64,000 nucleotides of DNA, taken from Mariprofundus sp. EBB-1 (GTDB lineage: Bacteria; Pseudomonadota; Zetaproteobacteria; Mariprofundales; Mariprofundaceae). The position numbers were made by a program, and so were the translations under genes. The notes under the pieces were generated by a model that was given only the letters and a program-made list of their open reading frames with translations, made no database searches and was not told where the DNA came from. Numbering within the stretch: position 1 is the stretch's first letter; each line of letters starts with the position of its first letter. The DNA lies in contig NZ_RCFQ01000007.1 in NCBI RefSeq assembly GCF_003665155.1, positions 1-64,000 on the forward strand, given 5' to 3'. Below are positions 1-10,097 of this stretch, piece after piece.

Positions 1-54
1 CCATCGGCACTTGCTCCTTCTCGCTACGATCCCCATAAGTCCGACAGACTCCTA
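1..54. repeat. End of an inverted-repeat (MITE-like) element, truncated by the window edge
   Basis: The 18 bases at 36-53 are identical to the right terminal repeat of the element at 45075-45239. The 16 bases inside them (20-35) match the subterminal sequence of that element's left end, in reverse complement, at 14 of 16 positions. About 31 of 34 terminal bases therefore agree, so this looks like one end of a related copy whose body lies to the left, outside the window. No transposase is visible here. Confidence 0.6.
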
Positions 55-116
55 GTGGGTAGATAAAACGTATTCATCAATAGCATTTATCCCAGTACCA
101 TTGTTAAACCTGATTG

Positions 117-2663
117 TTATATCTGAAAATCGGGATGGAAAATCCCTTGCAGTACCTGGCTTAGTTTTTTGACATTAAAGGGCTTTCTAAGCACAACATC
201 GCCATTCCTCGAGATCTGCTTTTTCAATCTATCCCTCACATCGAAACCGGTGATAAACATTATTTTCACATGCGTATTGATCGCACGTATTGCCAGTGCT
301 GCATCAATGCCGCCCATGACAGGCATCACCACATCCAACATCACCAGATCAATATCTGACTGGCTTTCCTGATACCGCTCTAAAGCCTCTTTACCATTTG
401 TAGCAAGCAATACCTCATATCCAAGCCGTTTAAGTACCTTACATGCCGTATCTAGCACCATAACGTCATCATCAACGAGTAAAATGGTTTCACCTTCCCC
501 ACGAATAATGCCATTATTTTCTATCTCCAGCCCGGATGGTATATGCTCAAGGTCAGGGAAATACAGATGAACAGATGTGCCAACAGTTTCCCTGCTCACC
601 ACCTCAATCGCTCCCCCATATGATTTCATTGCACCATAGGCCATGGATAAGCCCAGCCCCGGACCATCACCAACAGCTTTGGTTGTATAAAAGGGGTCGA
701 AGATATACTCCAAATGTTCATCAGAAATACCGCAGCCATTATCCAACACGGTCAACTTCACCAGATTTATAGATATCAGATCAGGGTGCCTGACCATAAA
801 ATGTTCATCAGCCACATATCTGTCCACACTGATAGTGATTTCAGGAAGTTCCACCTGCTCTGTTGCATCAACTGCATTGGTGATCAGGTTTATCAATATC
901 TGAAACAACTGGTTCTCATCCACCTCAACGGTAAAAGCATCTGCTGATGCATGCATGGTCAACTGCACCTGTTTTGATAACGCCTGTCGCTGTGTATCGA
1001 TGGCCTGTGAAATAACCGGTAGCATATCTATCTTTTGCTTAGAGATAATATCCTGGCTGGTAAAGGCAAGTAGCCTGCGAATAATATCGGCAGCCCTGAA
1101 AGCAATTGTTTCAACAACCGTCAATCGATCTATGATCTTGGGAGAAACATCAGGCTCTGATCTGACCAAATAGAGATTACCGGTTATACCAGCCAGCATA
1201 TTATTGAATTCATGTGCTATACCACCAACCAGCGTATGCAGCGATTGCATTTTATTGAGTTCATGAGCCTGTTGCTCAATCAATTCTGCCTCACTCACAT
1301 CAGAAAAGATGCCAATATAATTTGTAACATCTGCATGCTCACCCTTGATTGCCGTGATAGACAAGCGCTCCGGATAAAGCTCCCCATTTTTACGCTTGTT
1401 TACTATCCGGCCATGCCAGGCACCAGTCTCATTTATCGATTGCCACAACGCCGCATAAAAATGTTTATCCTGACAGTTTGACTGTAAAATATTCGGATTC
1501 TTTCCTAAAACCTCTTCTCTACTAAAACCGGTCACACGTTCAAAGGCCCTGTTCACATCGACAATCAGACCACGCTTATCCGTAATCATAATGCCCTCAA
1601 CCGTATTCGCTAAGGCTTCACTGGATAATTTAAGCCTGAATTCGGCAAGATCACGTGCTTTTTCAGCTTTCAAGATAACCAGACATAACAGCGCAACGAT
1701 GATAGAAATAACGATCATCAACACCGCCAGCATCAAGTACATACCTTGACGGGAATTTAAATACGCTGTCGATATATCCACCTGCAATAACAGCCTGCCA
1801 ATTTCATCACCGGATGCATCAATGAATGGGATATCAATCATGCCATATGTGACACCTTGATCATCTTCCACATATAGCCGTTCGTCTGTTGATCTGTTCA
1901 AATAGCTCGTGATGATGCGGGTATTCACATCATTTGCCTTGGTGGGGTAAGCAATGACATCATGATCCAGAAGACTCCAATCATTGTTTCGAGCCAATAT
2001 TTTCTGCCCATCTTGCCAGTCAGTGCTGTTAAATAGTTCTTTTTTTAATATAAGAAAGATATTGAAATCATTATTTGATGCCACAACCTGCAGAATATCT
2101 TCTAATTCTATGCCCATCTCCATATAACCGATGCGCTTTCCCTGATAGATCCACGGCATCACAACGCGCAATGTTAATGTGCCCAAAGGGCCTAGTTCCA
2201 CGCCGGAAGAAACAGCGCCAGTTGCTTCCGCCTCTTTGGCACTACCCCTCTCAATCACATCACCAAAGCGCGCAGGCTGATGCATGCGTAATACCACAGT
2301 GCGCTGCATATCCAAAAAATACATATGGGTGATCTTATTTCTCTGTTTCAGCCCCAGATAAAAGTGTTCTGCCGCCTGATAAAGCCTGTTGCGGTCCCGC
2401 TGGAGAAACGACTGCGCATATGTTTCAGCATCTCCACTACGTTGAACATGTTCAAACATGCTTATCATCCAAGTTGTTCTTATCGATATGTTGGAGGATA
2501 TCTCTTTAGTGATCATTTCAGCGTTATTACCAATCGCACTAATCAGTTCCTGAGACTGTTGCCGCTGCATAGCATAATAAAAACAGGCAACAAGAATAAT
2601 GAAACCGGCGACGGTAGCCGCGACCACTTTTTTTAAAATAGAGTGATTATGTTCAAGCTGCAT
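117..2663 (-). CDS. Hybrid sensor histidine kinase (extracytoplasmic sensor, PAS, HisKA, HATPase, receiver)
   Basis: A membrane sensor kinase of about 848 residues. A first membrane helix (about residues 12-32) and a second (about 308-332) enclose a periplasmic sensor of roughly 270 residues that resembles Cache-type domains (ELGPLG, GYMEMGIELEDIL). A PAS domain follows (about 340-460), then HisKA with the phospho-acceptor His near 484 in GGIAHEFNN, then HATPase_c with N, G1 (DNGCGIS) and G2 (GPGLGLSMAYG) boxes. The protein ends in a receiver with phospho-Asp near 777 in VMLDVVMP. Its acceptor motif has Glu where three paralogues in this window have Asp. ATG at 2663 is chosen; an in-frame TTG lies at 2675. 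It has no adjacent response regulator, and its ligand is unknown. Confidence 0.85.
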   Translation of the reverse strand: MQLEHNHSILKKVVAATVAGFIILVACFYYAMQRQQSQELISAIGNNAEMITKEISSNISIRTTWMISMFEHVQRSGDAETYAQSFLQRDRNRLYQAAEHFYLGLKQRNKITHMYFLDMQRTVVLRMHQPARFGDVIERGSAKEAEATGAVSSGVELGPLGTLTLRVVMPWIYQGKRIGYMEMGIELEDILQVVASNNDFNIFLILKKELFNSTDWQDGQKILARNNDWSLLDHDVIAYPTKANDVNTRIITSYLNRSTDERLYVEDDQGVTYGMIDIPFIDASGDEIGRLLLQVDISTAYLNSRQGMYLMLAVLMIVISIIVALLCLVILKAEKARDLAEFRLKLSSEALANTVEGIMITDKRGLIVDVNRAFERVTGFSREEVLGKNPNILQSNCQDKHFYAALWQSINETGAWHGRIVNKRKNGELYPERLSITAIKGEHADVTNYIGIFSDVSEAELIEQQAHELNKMQSLHTLVGGIAHEFNNMLAGITGNLYLVRSEPDVSPKIIDRLTVVETIAFRAADIIRRLLAFTSQDIISKQKIDMLPVISQAIDTQRQALSKQVQLTMHASADAFTVEVDENQLFQILINLITNAVDATEQVELPEITISVDRYVADEHFMVRHPDLISINLVKLTVLDNGCGISDEHLEYIFDPFYTTKAVGDGPGLGLSMAYGAMKSYGGAIEVVSRETVGTSVHLYFPDLEHIPSGLEIENNGIIRGEGETILLVDDDVMVLDTACKVLKRLGYEVLLATNGKEALERYQESQSDIDLVMLDVVMPVMGGIDAALAIRAINTHVKIMFITGFDVRDRLKKQISRNGDVVLRKPFNVKKLSQVLQGIFHPDFQI

Positions 2664-2820
2664 TGACCCTACCAACCTTCACAAGCCTTCTAATTTGCGA
2701 GCTGACTTCCTCGCCAGTCCCACCCCGCTTTTGGTATAAGCATACATCAAGCCAATGATCAAAACAAATATTCATGACTGACACAAACGCGAAGTGGAGG
2801 AACAGATCCCCTCAAAATGG

Positions 2821-4674
2821 CTAACTATCCAGCTGCTGACGAATCAACATACTCAGCTCTTCAATGGCATAGGGTTTATGAATCACCAAATCGTCCAGTA
2901 GCTTATTATCTCCTTCATCAGAAAATGTTTTATCATCATAACCGGTTACAAACATCAGCTTAACGGCAGGGTTCATGGTTTTCATTTTGCGTGCGGCTAA
3001 CGCACCGCCCATTTGAGGCATCACGATATCAAGGAGTACAAGGTCTATCTTATCTTGATGGGATTCATATATATCAACGGCCTGCTGACCATCCATGGCG
3101 GTATATACCTGATACCCCAGACTTTCCAACACTTCGCAGGTTGCAGTCAGAAGACTCTCTTCATCATCAGCCAGCAATATACATTCACCATGACCGGATG
3201 CGGGACTGTTTTTTACAGCGTCATCAGCGGTCATAACTATATCGATCAGAGGCAGATAGATGTGCATGTGCGTGCCTGCAGGTGTGGATTCGACTTCAAT
3301 CACCCCTTTCTGGCTGGTGATTGACCCATACACCATGGCCAGGCCAAGGCCGGTACCTTTGCCTACCTCTTTGGTGGTATAGAAGGGTTCAAAAATATGA
3401 GGCAGATCTGATTCAGAGATGCCTCGCCCATTATCGCTCACACTAATTCTGGCAAATGCATTGGCGCTGCTCTCATGGCGCTGGTGAAACAATGCATCTG
3501 CATTGTAACTTGCTACAGAAATCATAATTTTTTGTTCGGGTAAACCTTCGGTGGCATGAAACGCATTATTGATCAAATTCAGCAACACCTGATGCAATTG
3601 AGAAGGGTCACCGTTAACCACCATGTCTTGCTCGGCCACATCATAGTCCAGTTTCACACTTTCAGGCACGGATACCCTGTTCAACTTGATGGCCTCTTTA
3701 ATAAAAGGGCCAAGCAGTAGAGGCATTGCCTCCACCCTGGTTTTGTGGGCAAAGGTAAGCAGGTTTTTGACAGTCTCGGCGGATCGCAAGGATAATTTTT
3801 CAATCCGTTCAAGTCTCTCGATCACATCAGGCTGGGCCAGGGCAGCCTGTTTGGCCAGATAAAGATTGCCATTAATGCCTGCCAGCGTGTTATTGAAGTC
3901 GTGAGCTATACCTCCCACCAGTGTGCCGATTGCTTCCATCTTTTGAGCCTGATGAAACTGCTTTTCCATCGATAGGTGCGCTTGATTACTCTCTTCATAA
4001 CATTTCGCCAGAATGGCTACCTCATCAGGCAAGTGACTTATCAACGCATCTTTATCTTCCGTGCTTAACTCGTCATGCATAATATGTCTGACTTCATCGA
4101 TCGGCTCAATCAGATGTTTGCGTAAGGAAAAATGCAGCACCAGTATTGAGATGGTCAAAAAGATTAAGAGTACTAACCCCGTCCAGGCCGTTGACGTATA
4201 AATAGCACTTAGTAGCGGTGCCTTATCGAGAATTAATACCAGCGACCCCGGATGACCGGGAATCCGTGCTTCAAACAGTGTTAGATTACTTTGCGCATTT
4301 ACAGCTTCCCTGAGCTGCTGTGCATCCATACCGGATGAGATATTAAGACTGGGAGGTTTTCCATCTCTGAGTGCAATTTGAGCGAGCAGGCCCGATGCAT
4401 CCACCAGTATAATGCCGGTAATGGCTCCATCCTGAACCAGCGCATCTGATTCTTCGGTGATACTGGTTTGATCTCCCTGAGTCATGTGCTTGGAAAACTC
4501 TGCAATCTGATAACGCATACGGGTCTCAGCCATTTCAGTAATCATATAATTTACCAGATTATCCAGTGTGAGAAAGAATATGATAGCAAGCACGCTTAGA
4601 AAATATCCAGACCAAATGAGCACATCTTTAATCAGATCTCTACGCAGTGTGTGATGTAACGGTATTTGACGCAT
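2821..4674 (-). CDS. Hybrid sensor histidine kinase with C-terminal receiver, no PAS
   Basis: A membrane kinase of 617 residues. Two membrane helices (about 19-40 and 164-183) flank a short periplasmic domain of about 120 residues with no family signature I recognise. A HAMP-like linker follows, then HisKA with His258 in GGIAHDFNN. HATPase_c carries DNGRGIS and GKGTGLGLAMVYG. The receiver has its acceptor at about Asp549 (VLLDIVMP) and a conserved HKPY Lys motif. It lies downstream of rnhB on the same strand and upstream of another kinase, with about 145 bp gaps, so co-transcription is uncertain. The kinase core is closely similar to those encoded at 29415-31847 and 35100-39011, which suggests duplication. 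Confidence 0.85.
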   Translation of the reverse strand: MRQIPLHHTLRRDLIKDVLIWSGYFLSVLAIIFFLTLDNLVNYMITEMAETRMRYQIAEFSKHMTQGDQTSITEESDALVQDGAITGIILVDASGLLAQIALRDGKPPSLNISSGMDAQQLREAVNAQSNLTLFEARIPGHPGSLVLILDKAPLLSAIYTSTAWTGLVLLIFLTISILVLHFSLRKHLIEPIDEVRHIMHDELSTEDKDALISHLPDEVAILAKCYEESNQAHLSMEKQFHQAQKMEAIGTLVGGIAHDFNNTLAGINGNLYLAKQAALAQPDVIERLERIEKLSLRSAETVKNLLTFAHKTRVEAMPLLLGPFIKEAIKLNRVSVPESVKLDYDVAEQDMVVNGDPSQLHQVLLNLINNAFHATEGLPEQKIMISVASYNADALFHQRHESSANAFARISVSDNGRGISESDLPHIFEPFYTTKEVGKGTGLGLAMVYGSITSQKGVIEVESTPAGTHMHIYLPLIDIVMTADDAVKNSPASGHGECILLADDEESLLTATCEVLESLGYQVYTAMDGQQAVDIYESHQDKIDLVLLDIVMPQMGGALAARKMKTMNPAVKLMFVTGYDDKTFSDEGDNKLLDDLVIHKPYAIEELSMLIRQQLDS

Positions 4675-4795
4675 GAATCAAATCTCCTTTATCTACGATA
4701 AGAGATTTATCCGAAACAGTCAAACCTCTTGATCAGGAGTAACTGAGAAAATGCCCGCCGTTCCCTCTTCAGAATCAGGAAACATGCATCCATGA

Positions 4796-5392
4796 TTAAA
4801 GCAGTTTAGCGATGGGAGCGAAAGATTTACGATGAATCGGGCATGGGCCATGAGCCTGTAGCGCATCCATATGCACTTTGGTGCCATAGCCTTTGTGTTT
4901 GCCAAATTGATAGCCCGGGTACTGCACATCGTACATAGCCATCATCCGATCACGCACGACCTTGGCGATAATGGAGGCTGCTGCAATTTGCTGCACCGAA
5001 TCATCACCGCCAATGATTGCTTCTGCCGGCATCGGCAAATCCGGAATACGATTACCATCCACCAACACGCTTGCAGGGCTTACACGTAAGGCCTGCACAG
5101 AACGACGCATGGATAACATCGTTGCATGCAGAATATTGAGCTGATCAATCTCTTCAAGCGTTGCCATGCTCACCGAATAGGCCACAGCATGACGTCGAAT
5201 ATGGTGGTATAGCTTCAAGCGCTTCTTCTCTGCTACTTTTTTGGAGTCTCTGTATTGGCCCAGATAGGGATCATCAGGTGATAAAATCACAGCTGCGGTG
5301 ACCACAGGACCGGCCAGAGGCCCACGTCCTACTTCATCCACACCCGCTACATACGCCAGATCATTTACCATATTCAGCGCCATTTCTTGCAT
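4796..5392 (-). CDS. rnhB: Ribonuclease HII
   Basis: RNase HII removes RNA from RNA:DNA hybrids and single ribonucleotides misincorporated in DNA. The protein is 198 residues, typical for the family. The signature GVDEVGRGPLAGPVV near the N terminus holds the first catalytic Asp-Glu pair, SKKVAEKKR is the usual substrate-binding loop, and later acidic residues appear in VDGN and IGGDD, with AASIIAKVVRD following. The start at 5392 overlaps the upstream exporter permease by 32 nt; in-frame ATGs at 5383 and 5371 are alternatives with no clearly better ribosome site. The long overlap suggests translation coupled to the permease gene. Confidence 0.95.
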   Translation of the reverse strand: MQEMALNMVNDLAYVAGVDEVGRGPLAGPVVTAAVILSPDDPYLGQYRDSKKVAEKKRLKLYHHIRRHAVAYSVSMATLEEIDQLNILHATMLSMRRSVQALRVSPASVLVDGNRIPDLPMPAEAIIGGDDSVQQIAAASIIAKVVRDRMMAMYDVQYPGYQFGKHKGYGTKVHMDALQAHGPCPIHRKSFAPIAKLL

Positions 5393-6701
5393 AGTGTTTC
5401 TGCCACCGCGACCGCATCAACCAGAAAAACAGTAGCACTTCAGCAACTGCAATCACAAGGCCAACGGCTCCTGCATCTTTGCCCGGCAGCAGCACCATCC
5501 TGACCACATCCATATTCAGTGCTGAGAGAATCAATGGCAGCAGGGTATAAGAGATTGTCAGGTACAGCATGGCAGCAAGATCCGGCCGTTTCAGTTGCGA
5601 TGAAAGGTTCAGCCACAACACAAAACAGATATCCCTGAATACAAACAATATTGCAGTCCACACCAGCATAGGTGATACATAGTCCAAAGCCTGCCCCAGT
5701 GGGGCTATCGACACATATGCAGATGGCTTTCCAAGCAAAACCAAGACCAGCCCGGCAGGCACCATCAATAGCATACTCATCAGCCAGCAAGGCATCACCA
5801 GCTGTAGCTGAGACCAATCTTTCTTCATCAAAACACGTAACAGATTCCCCATCGCAACAGGATCCTTCGACTCACTAAACAGCATCGAATAGGTCATCAG
5901 CATACTTACACTTAATGCAATATAAGGCAGCACAGCCACCACTTCTGAGAGAGGCACAAACCCGGTCAGGTAAATGATGCACCAGAGCACAAAAGCAAAC
6001 CACATCCAAATCTTATTCGGCGTCTGCAATTCTGAGCGCATCAATTGATGACATCCTACCCATGTCCATATCAGCCATGCCATCAAGCTGATCAGCGTGA
6101 ATTCCAGCGTGAAAAAAGTGTAGCCGAACCAGTTAAGTGTGCCCGCCCCCTTGCCTGAAACAGCAATAAATTGCCAGGCCGTGAAAGCTGAAATCAGTGT
6201 GAAAAATAGTGTATGCGAACGCTGCAAACTAATCTTTTTACGAATATACAATAGTGCCAACAGCATACTCGTTGCCTGAGCCAACAGACCAGCCATAAGA
6301 TAGAGAAGCATCATTTTTACAGCATGCATGGCATCGAAATCGTTCACGGCAATAAAAAGCAAAAAACAGATGGATGCGCCATACCAGCTGAACAGACTGC
6401 TACCCAGCAGTTTACCCCACACCAATCGCCATGCCGGCATAGCCGACATGCGCTGTGCATCCCAGGTATTATCACGCACTTCAGACAACACAGATTCAGC
6501 TGTCATATGCGCGCCCCAAACCAGCGTCAGCAGTGCAGAAATGGATAGTGCCTGCATCGCATCAGCATGATTAAACTGATAATCACCCATAACAAACAAC
6601 AGAAAGAAATAAGCGCCCAACAGCAGCGGCATACTCATCAAACGATGCGGAGTCATCTCCAGCCAGATATTGCGTAAGAGTTCAGGGTTACGGATCATCA
6701 T
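5361..6701 (-). CDS. ABC-2 type exporter permease
   Basis: A polytopic inner-membrane protein of 446 residues with about ten to twelve hydrophobic helices, including strongly hydrophobic stretches at both ends. It starts by a 4-nt overlap (6698-6701) with the ABC ATPase gene, the usual arrangement for an ATPase/permease exporter pair. An N-terminal TAESVLSEVRDNTWDAQR-like segment resembles permeases whose substrate is not inferable from sequence. No periplasmic partner is encoded nearby. Its 3' end overlaps rnhB. Confidence 0.75.
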   Translation of the reverse strand: MMIRNPELLRNIWLEMTPHRLMSMPLLLGAYFFLLFVMGDYQFNHADAMQALSISALLTLVWGAHMTAESVLSEVRDNTWDAQRMSAMPAWRLVWGKLLGSSLFSWYGASICFLLFIAVNDFDAMHAVKMMLLYLMAGLLAQATSMLLALLYIRKKISLQRSHTLFFTLISAFTAWQFIAVSGKGAGTLNWFGYTFFTLEFTLISLMAWLIWTWVGCHQLMRSELQTPNKIWMWFAFVLWCIIYLTGFVPLSEVVAVLPYIALSVSMLMTYSMLFSESKDPVAMGNLLRVLMKKDWSQLQLVMPCWLMSMLLMVPAGLVLVLLGKPSAYVSIAPLGQALDYVSPMLVWTAILFVFRDICFVLWLNLSSQLKRPDLAAMLYLTISYTLLPLILSALNMDVVRMVLLPGKDAGAVGLVIAVAEVLLFFWLMRSRWQKHYARNGAEYGK

Positions 6702-7675
6702 GCCTCTTGCCCCTTATGATCCGGGCCGATATTTTGCTCAACATCTTTCGTTTGAACATCTCTCTCCTGTTGCTGCACCTTATCGAGATATTGTCTGTGC
6801 ATATCTGTTTGTCGTGGTTTGAACGAGACCACAGCCACACCTTGGTCTATCAATTCTTTAAGCAACAGATGTTGTTTTAAAGCATCATCCGGAGCACTAA
6901 AACAGATACATTGATCATCACTATATCGTACATCCAGAACGCCATCACAGGCTGATAACAAAGCCATCACGCCATCATCATCAACCACCGTAAGTTGCAT
7001 GTCACAGCGATCATTCTCTGCCTGCCCCACACCATCTTCGGCAATCAACTTACCATGCCGCAACATCAGCATATGCGAGCAATACTCTTCCAGCTCCGTT
7101 AAAATATGGGAGGATACTAGCAGGGTCATGCCCTGGTCACGTAACTGGCAAAATAGTGTTGCCAATGCATGACGTGCTTCAGGATCAAGACCCGAGGCAG
7201 GCTCATCAAGCAACAAAATTTTAGGTTCATGTACAATCGCCTGCGCAATCGCCAAGCGCTGCCGTAAACCGCGTGATAGCTCTTTAGCTTTTTGATGCAA
7301 GCGATCATCCAAGCCCAGACGCCGGGCGGCGCGCTCTACCGTAGCCGCTATATCTTCACTGTTGATACCATGCGAGCCGGCATGAAAGCGTAAACACTGC
7401 GCTACCGTCAGCTCTTCATAGAGGCCAAAGAAATCAGACAAATAGCCAAGCTTTTGATGCACTTCGCGTGGATTTTCGCTGATATCTTTACCATCAAGCA
7501 GAATCTGACCCGACACCGGTTGATCCAACGCTGCCAACGTGCGTAACAGGGTAGTTTTCCCCGCTCCATTGGGGCCAACCAGCGCTACAATATTGCCCGC
7601 TTTTATATCAAAAGAGACATCATCAAGTGCACGTGTGCCCGGATAATCGAAACATAAATCTCTTACCTTTATCAT
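6698..7675 (-). CDS. ABC transporter ATP-binding protein (ABC-2 exporter type)
   Basis: Cytoplasmic ATPase, about 325 residues. It shows Walker A (GPNGAGKTTL), a signature motif (LSRGLRQRLAIAQ), Walker B with catalytic Glu (ILLLDEPASGLD) and a switch His (LLVSSHILTE). A C-terminal domain of about 100 residues is present, as in CcmA/NatA-like exporters. ATG at 7675 is preferred because AGGAG lies 6 nt upstream; an in-frame TTG at 7693 would add six residues. It begins 40 nt after pheT on the same strand, so it may be co-transcribed with pheST, though the functions look unrelated. The substrate is unknown. Confidence 0.9.
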   Translation of the reverse strand: MIKVRDLCFDYPGTRALDDVSFDIKAGNIVALVGPNGAGKTTLLRTLAALDQPVSGQILLDGKDISENPREVHQKLGYLSDFFGLYEELTVAQCLRFHAGSHGINSEDIAATVERAARRLGLDDRLHQKAKELSRGLRQRLAIAQAIVHEPKILLLDEPASGLDPEARHALATLFCQLRDQGMTLLVSSHILTELEEYCSHMLMLRHGKLIAEDGVGQAENDRCDMQLTVVDDDGVMALLSACDGVLDVRYSDDQCICFSAPDDALKQHLLLKELIDQGVAVVSFKPRQTDMHRQYLDKVQQQERDVQTKDVEQNIGPDHKGQEA

Positions 7676-7715
7676 TCGGGCTCCTGGTCGCAAAAGCTTG
7701 CTGGAGAGGGCTGTA

Positions 7716-10097
7716 TCAAGCTCTCAGCATAGCCCCGAAACGTTTATCCATAGCAGCAATAATCGCTTGTGAAGCTGTATCTGAATCTTCCTGCGTGAGC
7801 GTACGCTTACCATCCTGCAACGCAAAGCGGATACCCAGACTGACAAACCCATCCGGCACACCTTTACCATCATAACGATCGAAAATGCGTGCATCCGTTA
7901 ACATTTTTCCTGCCGCACTCTTTACTGCATTGAGGATCGCTTCTGAAGAGACCGTCCGTTCAAACAGGAACACCAAATCACGTTCCACTCCCGGAAATTC
8001 CGGCAGTGGTACAAATTTGGCTTGTTTGCCTGTAGTCAATGCATCCAGGTTAATCTCGGCAACAAATACCGGCGTATCGATATCCAGACTTGAAGCAATA
8101 TCACCATCAACACGTCCAATGCGGCCTGCTTCCGCTCTGCCAACCAGAATTTTTGCACTCTGGCCTGCCTGCAATCCCTGCATGCTGTCATCGGCAATAA
8201 AACGCCCTGTCAGTCCACGCAAGGTTAACCATGCATTCACCGCACCTTTCAGGTCAAAGAAATCAGCCTGTCTGGCATTACCAAACCAGTCATCCTGCTC
8301 AACATCACCACTCATCAACCACGCAATGACGTTGATTTCATCATGACTATTTTCAGCCTTCTGATTCTTCAGATAGACACGCCCCTGCTCTACCAGCGAC
8401 ACACCGGATTGCTGACGGTTCATATTATAACGCGCTGTATTCAACAACCCCGGCCATACCGAACGCCGCATCACACTCATGGCATCTGAAATCGGATTTT
8501 CCAAAGCAATATCCAGATCATCCTGTGGCACAAACAGACGCTGCTCTGAAGCGGAAATAAAGGCGTAATTAATTACCTGTAAAAAACCGGCGCCAACCGC
8601 ATCATGCACCGATCGATCCTGCCGGGCAGGAGCTGTGGTTGCCAAGGGCGGCAATAGTTCAGGAATTTTATCAAAACCAATCACCCGCGCATACTCTTCG
8701 GAAATATCTTCCGGAATCGATACATCATGACGGAAACTAGGCACGCTCACTGTCAGAGCATCACCATTTCGCTGCAATGCAAATCCCATACGCACCAACA
8801 CATCATCTACAGCCACCGGAATTTCAATGCCCAAACGCGTTTCTATGCGCGATACCGAGGCATTTACCTTTCGGCTTGCACCAGATGCATCGGCATTAAC
8901 GTTGCCTGCATCGCCACACACGGTGACTGCACTGGCCGAACCACCAAACAGATCGATGATCATATTGGTGGCGCGCTGCATAGCCACTGCCACCATGGCC
9001 GGATCAACACCGCGTTCAAAGCGCATCGATGCTTCACTCACCATGGCATACACACGACGCGTTTCACTGATACGGGCTGGACGGAAGAAAGCTGATTCCA
9101 ATACGATGTTGGTAGTGGTTTCACGTACACCGGTCGGCTCTGAGCCCATAATGCCGGCTAAAGCAATCACACTGGCGTTATCGGAAACCAGCAGATCACC
9201 GGCGTTCAATGTCAGTTCACGTCCATCCAGCGCAGAAAATGGTTCACCACCCTGAGCAGAACTCACTGTGATAGATCCTGAAAGTGTGTCTGCATCAAAG
9301 GCATGCATAGGCTGACCAAGATCAAGCATAATGGTATTGAGCACATCCACCACACCATTGACCGGACGCTGGCCGGCCTGAATCAGTTTTGCCTGCATCC
9401 ATGCCGGTGAATCGGCCACAGTGATGCCTTGGATACGTCTGGCCATATAGACAGGACAATCCTGTTCAGCCGAGACCGTAACAACCGCATCAGCGAGTGA
9501 AGCATCCAGCGCAACCGCATGCAGGTCGAGATCGTTCAGTGGTAAACCGGCATCAGCAGCCAGATCACGCGCAATACCGCGCACATTCATACAGTCACCA
9601 CGGTTCGGTGTGATCGAGAGATCAAATACTGCTTCTTCAAGCTCAAGGTAATCGCCTACTTCAGCACCAACCGGAGCATCTGCCGGTAGAATCAATAGCC
9701 CGGCCGAGTCTTCAGCCAGTCCAAGTTCAGTTTCAGAACAGCACATACCACAGCTGGTTTCACCGCGAATCTTGCCCTTCTTGATTTTCAAACCATTCGG
9801 CAAAACAGTGCCAAGCGTAGCAACAGGGATTTTATCACCCTCATCCATATTGGATGCACCGCAGACAATATCCAATGCTTCCGCATCACCCACATCCACT
9901 TTGAGAAGACTCAGTTTATCTGCATCCGGATGAGGCTGTTTTGAAGCAATCAAACCAACACGCACACCAACAACGGCAGCACGCGGCATTTCAACCGCTT
10001 CCACTTCATGACCCAAACGCACCAGATCATCGGCAATTTGCATTGGCGTTGCAGTCAACGCCACATGTTCTTTCAACCAGGAAAAAGGAATTTTCAT
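7716..10097 (-). CDS. pheT: Phenylalanine--tRNA ligase beta subunit
   Basis: Beta chain of the alpha2-beta2 phenylalanyl-tRNA synthetase; it binds tRNA-Phe and edits Tyr-tRNA-Phe. The 793-residue length is normal for bacterial PheT. Visible parts in order are the N-terminal tRNA-binding OB domain (HPDADKLSLLKVDVG, about 55-70; KIRGETSCGMCCSETELGL), the B3/B4 editing domain (about 210-370), the B5 domain (about 400-475), the catalytic-like core, and the C-terminal FDX-ACB anticodon domain (FPGVERDLVFLFE onward). It overlaps pheS by 4 nt, so the subunits are translationally coupled. Confidence 0.97.
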   Translation of the reverse strand: MKIPFSWLKEHVALTATPMQIADDLVRLGHEVEAVEMPRAAVVGVRVGLIASKQPHPDADKLSLLKVDVGDAEALDIVCGASNMDEGDKIPVATLGTVLPNGLKIKKGKIRGETSCGMCCSETELGLAEDSAGLLILPADAPVGAEVGDYLELEEAVFDLSITPNRGDCMNVRGIARDLAADAGLPLNDLDLHAVALDASLADAVVTVSAEQDCPVYMARRIQGITVADSPAWMQAKLIQAGQRPVNGVVDVLNTIMLDLGQPMHAFDADTLSGSITVSSAQGGEPFSALDGRELTLNAGDLLVSDNASVIALAGIMGSEPTGVRETTTNIVLESAFFRPARISETRRVYAMVSEASMRFERGVDPAMVAVAMQRATNMIIDLFGGSASAVTVCGDAGNVNADASGASRKVNASVSRIETRLGIEIPVAVDDVLVRMGFALQRNGDALTVSVPSFRHDVSIPEDISEEYARVIGFDKIPELLPPLATTAPARQDRSVHDAVGAGFLQVINYAFISASEQRLFVPQDDLDIALENPISDAMSVMRRSVWPGLLNTARYNMNRQQSGVSLVEQGRVYLKNQKAENSHDEINVIAWLMSGDVEQDDWFGNARQADFFDLKGAVNAWLTLRGLTGRFIADDSMQGLQAGQSAKILVGRAEAGRIGRVDGDIASSLDIDTPVFVAEINLDALTTGKQAKFVPLPEFPGVERDLVFLFERTVSSEAILNAVKSAAGKMLTDARIFDRYDGKGVPDGFVSLGIRFALQDGKRTLTQEDSDTASQAIIAAMDKRFGAMLRA

